Shown here in pieces: positions 61,596 to 64,000 of a DNA stretch of 64,000 nt. Numbering within the stretch: position 1 is the stretch's first letter; each line of letters starts with the position of its first letter. Location: assembly GCA_039105265.1 (NCBI GenBank), contig JAPFFF010000007.1, positions 558,001-622,000 of the forward strand. The letters run 5' to 3'. The stretch comes from Tritrichomonas musculus (Eukaryota; Parabasalia; Tritrichomonadida; Tritrichomonadidae). Below the pieces are notes generated by a model. That model worked only from the letters and a program-made list of their open reading frames with translations. It made no database searches and had not been told where the DNA came from. The translations under genes and the position numbers were made by a program.

Positions 61596-63284
61596 ATGAA
61601 TAGCATATACCTCTCTCGCTATACTAACAAGAAAGCATCAGCACTCACAATTAAAAAACGATCTTCTTCCTCCTCAGCTCTTCAAAAACTATCATATCAT
61701 ACTTCACGCTATCAAACCCTTGAACCAATTTCAGATGCATCAACTTCAGCTGCGAAATCCAAATCAATGTCAATGGATGAACCAATCGACGATGCTGGGG
61801 TTCCTAACACTTTAACAACCGTCGAATTAGTACATCAAACTCATCATAAAGATATTCAATTACCAGATTTAGGGCCATTACCTCAAACTATTAATAAAAG
61901 TTCATTTCAACTCTTGGAAAAAAAACTCAATTTATGCTGCACTTTATGTGACTTTACAGATCCAGATGTTGATAAAAAAGCAAAATCAGTAAAATCACAA
62001 ACATTAAAGGAAATTATGAATGTTTTCAGTAACTCTACGACAATAAAATCTCTTCCAGATTCTATAATTGATCAATTTTTCAATATGATTCAAGTCAACC
62101 TAAATAGAGGACTTCCCTCCATTCCCAAAAAATACTTGGTTTATGATGATGAGCCATCTCTTGTTGATATCGCTTGGACTCATTTATCTCTTGTTTATCA
62201 AACTTTATTAAAATATCAGAAAATAAATCCAAAAGATAAAAGGTTTGACCATAATTTTTTGAACTTAATGTTTTCATTGCTACATGCACCTGATATAAAT
62301 GAAAGAGATTCAGTATTGAACTTTTTCACTTGTTATTTAGAAACATTTCCTGACCGTGAATCGAATGTGATGGAAATTCTTTCAAATTGTTTGATTGGAT
62401 ATAGAGATAAAGTTTATGGACCATTTTGCGTAATTCCAAGTTTAAATATATTCCTTACTAGATTTAAACTTAAGACAGAAATATACCAACCTCATATTGA
62501 TTATTTTTACAATTCAATTTTACCTTTACACATATCATCTCATGTGTTTTCATATTATGATCTAATAACACAAGCAATTAGTTTCTTTGTTTCACTGAAC
62601 TCAGAATTATCTATTGTGATCTTCAATAAAGTAATGAAAACATATCCTGAAGCACGACCATCAAAGCAAATTCTATTTATTAATCTAATTATTTTTATAG
62701 TTGAGCGAATACCTCCAGACAAATTTGAAACCATCGCAGTTCCTCTATTTTCATTCCTTGCTCGTACATCTCAGAGTTGTCATTACAAAGTAGTCAATTC
62801 TTCATTTCAGATATGGGGTAATGTTACTATTCTCCCAATGATTCTTGATAATACTAAAATCATATATCCCATTGTATACCCATGGTTCAATAAAACAATG
62901 AAAGAACACTGGAGCACAAAAACTCAAAATGCTGCATTAAATACTTTAAAAAGCATGCATGATACAGATCCTTTTATGTTTGATGAATTATCTCAAAATC
63001 AGAATAACTCCGGAAAAAATAAGTCACAGCAACCTCCTCCACCAGTTGACCAAGGAGCAGCTCAATTACATAAAAATTGGGCAATGGTTGCAAGGGCTGC
63101 AGCCAAAGTCGACAAAAACGTTAATCTGGCTAGAGTCCTAACAGAAATTCAAGTTAAATTTAATACAAATAATACCAACGATAAAAATTCTGGAAATAAG
63201 AAGAAGACTTCAAGTACTCCTAATTTAGGAAACCAGAATTCAGGACCACAGATTTTGAGTCCAAATGTGCGGAGAATGTTTTAA
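61596..63284 (+). CDS. PPP2R5: PP2A regulatory subunit B56 (B') family, 562 aa
   Basis: The HEAT-like core matches B56: LLHAPDINERDSVLNFFTCY (cf. SEDPRERDxLKTxLHRIY), EILSNCLIGYRDKVYGPFC, LPLHISSHVFSYYDLITQAI (cf. LPLHK), FVSLNSELSIVIFNKVMKTY, SKQILFINLIIFIVERIPPD (cf. KEVMFLNELEEILD), FQIWGNVTILPMI and KEHWSTKTQNAALNTL. B56 directs protein phosphatase 2A to LxxIxE-bearing substrates. The acidic residues that read LxxIxE motifs are not conserved in the usual form, so substrate choice may differ. The Ser-rich N-terminus (1-90) and the Asn/Lys-rich C-terminus are lineage-specific. Confidence 0.85.
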   Translation: MNSIYLSRYTNKKASALTIKKRSSSSSALQKLSYHTSRYQTLEPISDASTSAAKSKSMSMDEPIDDAGVPNTLTTVELVHQTHHKDIQLPDLGPLPQTINKSSFQLLEKKLNLCCTLCDFTDPDVDKKAKSVKSQTLKEIMNVFSNSTTIKSLPDSIIDQFFNMIQVNLNRGLPSIPKKYLVYDDEPSLVDIAWTHLSLVYQTLLKYQKINPKDKRFDHNFLNLMFSLLHAPDINERDSVLNFFTCYLETFPDRESNVMEILSNCLIGYRDKVYGPFCVIPSLNIFLTRFKLKTEIYQPHIDYFYNSILPLHISSHVFSYYDLITQAISFFVSLNSELSIVIFNKVMKTYPEARPSKQILFINLIIFIVERIPPDKFETIAVPLFSFLARTSQSCHYKVVNSSFQIWGNVTILPMILDNTKIIYPIVYPWFNKTMKEHWSTKTQNAALNTLKSMHDTDPFMFDELSQNQNNSGKNKSQQPPPPVDQGAAQLHKNWAMVARAAAKVDKNVNLARVLTEIQVKFNTNNTNDKNSGNKKKTSSTPNLGNQNSGPQILSPNVRRMF

Positions 63285-63590
63285 CAACAGAAATGTTATT
63301 TTATATGTATTTTACATTTTTATATTGTTTTTGATAAGAAACCAAAACTCTAAAAATAAAAATGTAAAATGATATTAATAAATGCAGGAAAATGTTTATA
63401 TATATCTAAGTTTTTGGCTCAAAAAATTTAAGGAACAAAGATTTCATTTTTATTTTAAATATTCAAATGAATTCTTCTATAAACGTTTTGGGTATGCTAA
63501 TACATGTAAATGAGATAAAATGATTGCTTCAAAAAACTTGCTCATATTCACTTGTTTTATACTTCTTCAATGTAAAATACAAATAAATGT
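63285..63590. other. convergent intergenic space
   Basis: 306 bp between the 3' ends of the PP2A subunit gene and the kleisin gene. AT-rich. A plus-strand frame at 63520-63747 overlaps the kleisin gene and is its shadow. Confidence 0.4.
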
Positions 63591-64000
63591 TTACTTAACA
63601 GCTAATTTGATTAAAAAATCATTTGTAATAGTTGGCGGGGTTTCAGAAGGAAGAATAACTTCTCCTGCATTTCCCAACATTAGTATTGCTAAGAATATTC
63701 GAGATATTTCAAAATCATATACATTACTTGTTAAATCACGAAAGTAAATAGATCCATTATGTGACATAAGCGTATCCTTTACCCACTCTTGAACATCAGG
63801 TACAAAGAAAGGTTTGTGCTTAACTTCTTCTTCAAGAATTGGTGTAACTTTTTTTTCCCAATTTTCTAAAACTTCGGCTGTATGCGTTTGATGAACTTGC
63901 ATTTTTCCCATTTGGATTAAACGATTTATAATCTCTTGACATTTAGCTCTGTAATCAGTTGTTTCAACATTATTTAAATTATTAATTTCATCATCATCAT
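63591..64000 (-). CDS. NCAPH2: condensin-II H2-like kleisin, C-terminal part (gene continues past window)
   Basis: The frame is open to the window edge on the minus strand, so only the last 136 residues are seen. Sequence runs CQEIINRLIQMGKMQVHQTH, ENWEKKVTPILEEEVKHKPF (family WExKxxPxLEEQExxxPFDIH) and then FEISRIFLAILMLGNAGEVI, matching the C-terminal winged helix of the CAP-H2 kleisin (LAxLQLANxxxV), which closes the SMC ring by binding the SMC head. It starts before an Asp-rich stretch at the edge. Other kleisins (CAP-H, RAD21) fit less well. Confidence 0.65.
   Translation of the reverse strand, partial: DDDEINNLNNVETTDYRAKCQEIINRLIQMGKMQVHQTHTAEVLENWEKKVTPILEEEVKHKPFFVPDVQEWVKDTLMSHNGSIYFRDLTSNVYDFEISRIFLAILMLGNAGEVILPSETPPTITNDFLIKLAVK

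Noticed and set aside
1-64000. tRNA, rRNA, snRNA genes and CRISPR arrays
   Set aside because: No cloverleaf arms, no T-loop GTTCGA-type box in context and no regularly spaced repeats were seen by eye on either strand; a covariance-model scan could still find a divergent RNA.

Overview
The window is very AT-rich nuclear DNA from a protist, most likely a trichomonad (Parabasalia, Trichomonas/Tritrichomonas relative). Seventeen or more long frames run uninterrupted without introns, are packed a few hundred bases apart and encode eukaryote-only machinery: RNA polymerase AC19, SEM1, PDS5, a condensin kleisin, Hsp110, TM9, VPS26C and a PP2A B56 subunit. A membrane-anchored S8 subtilisin, giant coiled-coil proteins and two genes with TCA(C/T)TT initiator-like sites just before the ATG fit the group. 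The lineage call is inference.

Layout. 1-3900 is a repeat margin: a mariner/pogo-like transposon (180-1794) inserted next to the decayed 3' end of a LINE carrying a PD-(D/E)XK endonuclease, then a gene remnant and a 479-bp MITE. 4177-36037 is a dense gene island: RPAC2, a 2,696-residue coiled-coil protein, SEM1, a histidine phosphatase, a type I membrane subtilisin, a bridge-like lipid transfer protein candidate, a TM9 protein, VPS26C, a YbjN-domain protein, Hsp110, PDS5 and three unassigned genes. 36349-57802 is a 21-kb transposon graveyard with no clear host gene. 57843-64000 returns to genes: a stand-alone vWA protein, a helical protein, a possible small gene, a PP2A B56 subunit and the C-terminus of a condensin-II H2-like kleisin running off the window.

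The graveyard is the most interesting part. Paired termini and target-site duplications (TSDs) show nested DNA transposons: element A (36949-42003) holds element F (37105-40663), which holds MITEs G (37601-38367) and H (38803-39585). A second 767-bp copy of G sits inverted at 57028-57794, ending 48 bp before the vWA start codon. A 4.5-kb element with a P-element-like transposase (48088-52604) landed across the edge of element J (46925-48083) and split J's TSD. Five of the seven families with about 8-bp TSDs have AGG at positions 3-5 of their ends, so they may share one transposase lineage, with the P-like protein as the candidate. A second set (180-1794, 36503-36760, 43555-45700, 52630-56817, 53071-54890) has TA duplications or Tc1/mariner-type ends.

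The host genes share no single pathway. They cover transcription, proteolysis, chromosome structure (PDS5, kleisin), membrane traffic (VPS26C, TM9, lipid transfer), folding and phosphatase signalling. Two pairs are head to head and may share promoters (TM9 with the 134-aa gene; YbjN with the 487-aa gene).
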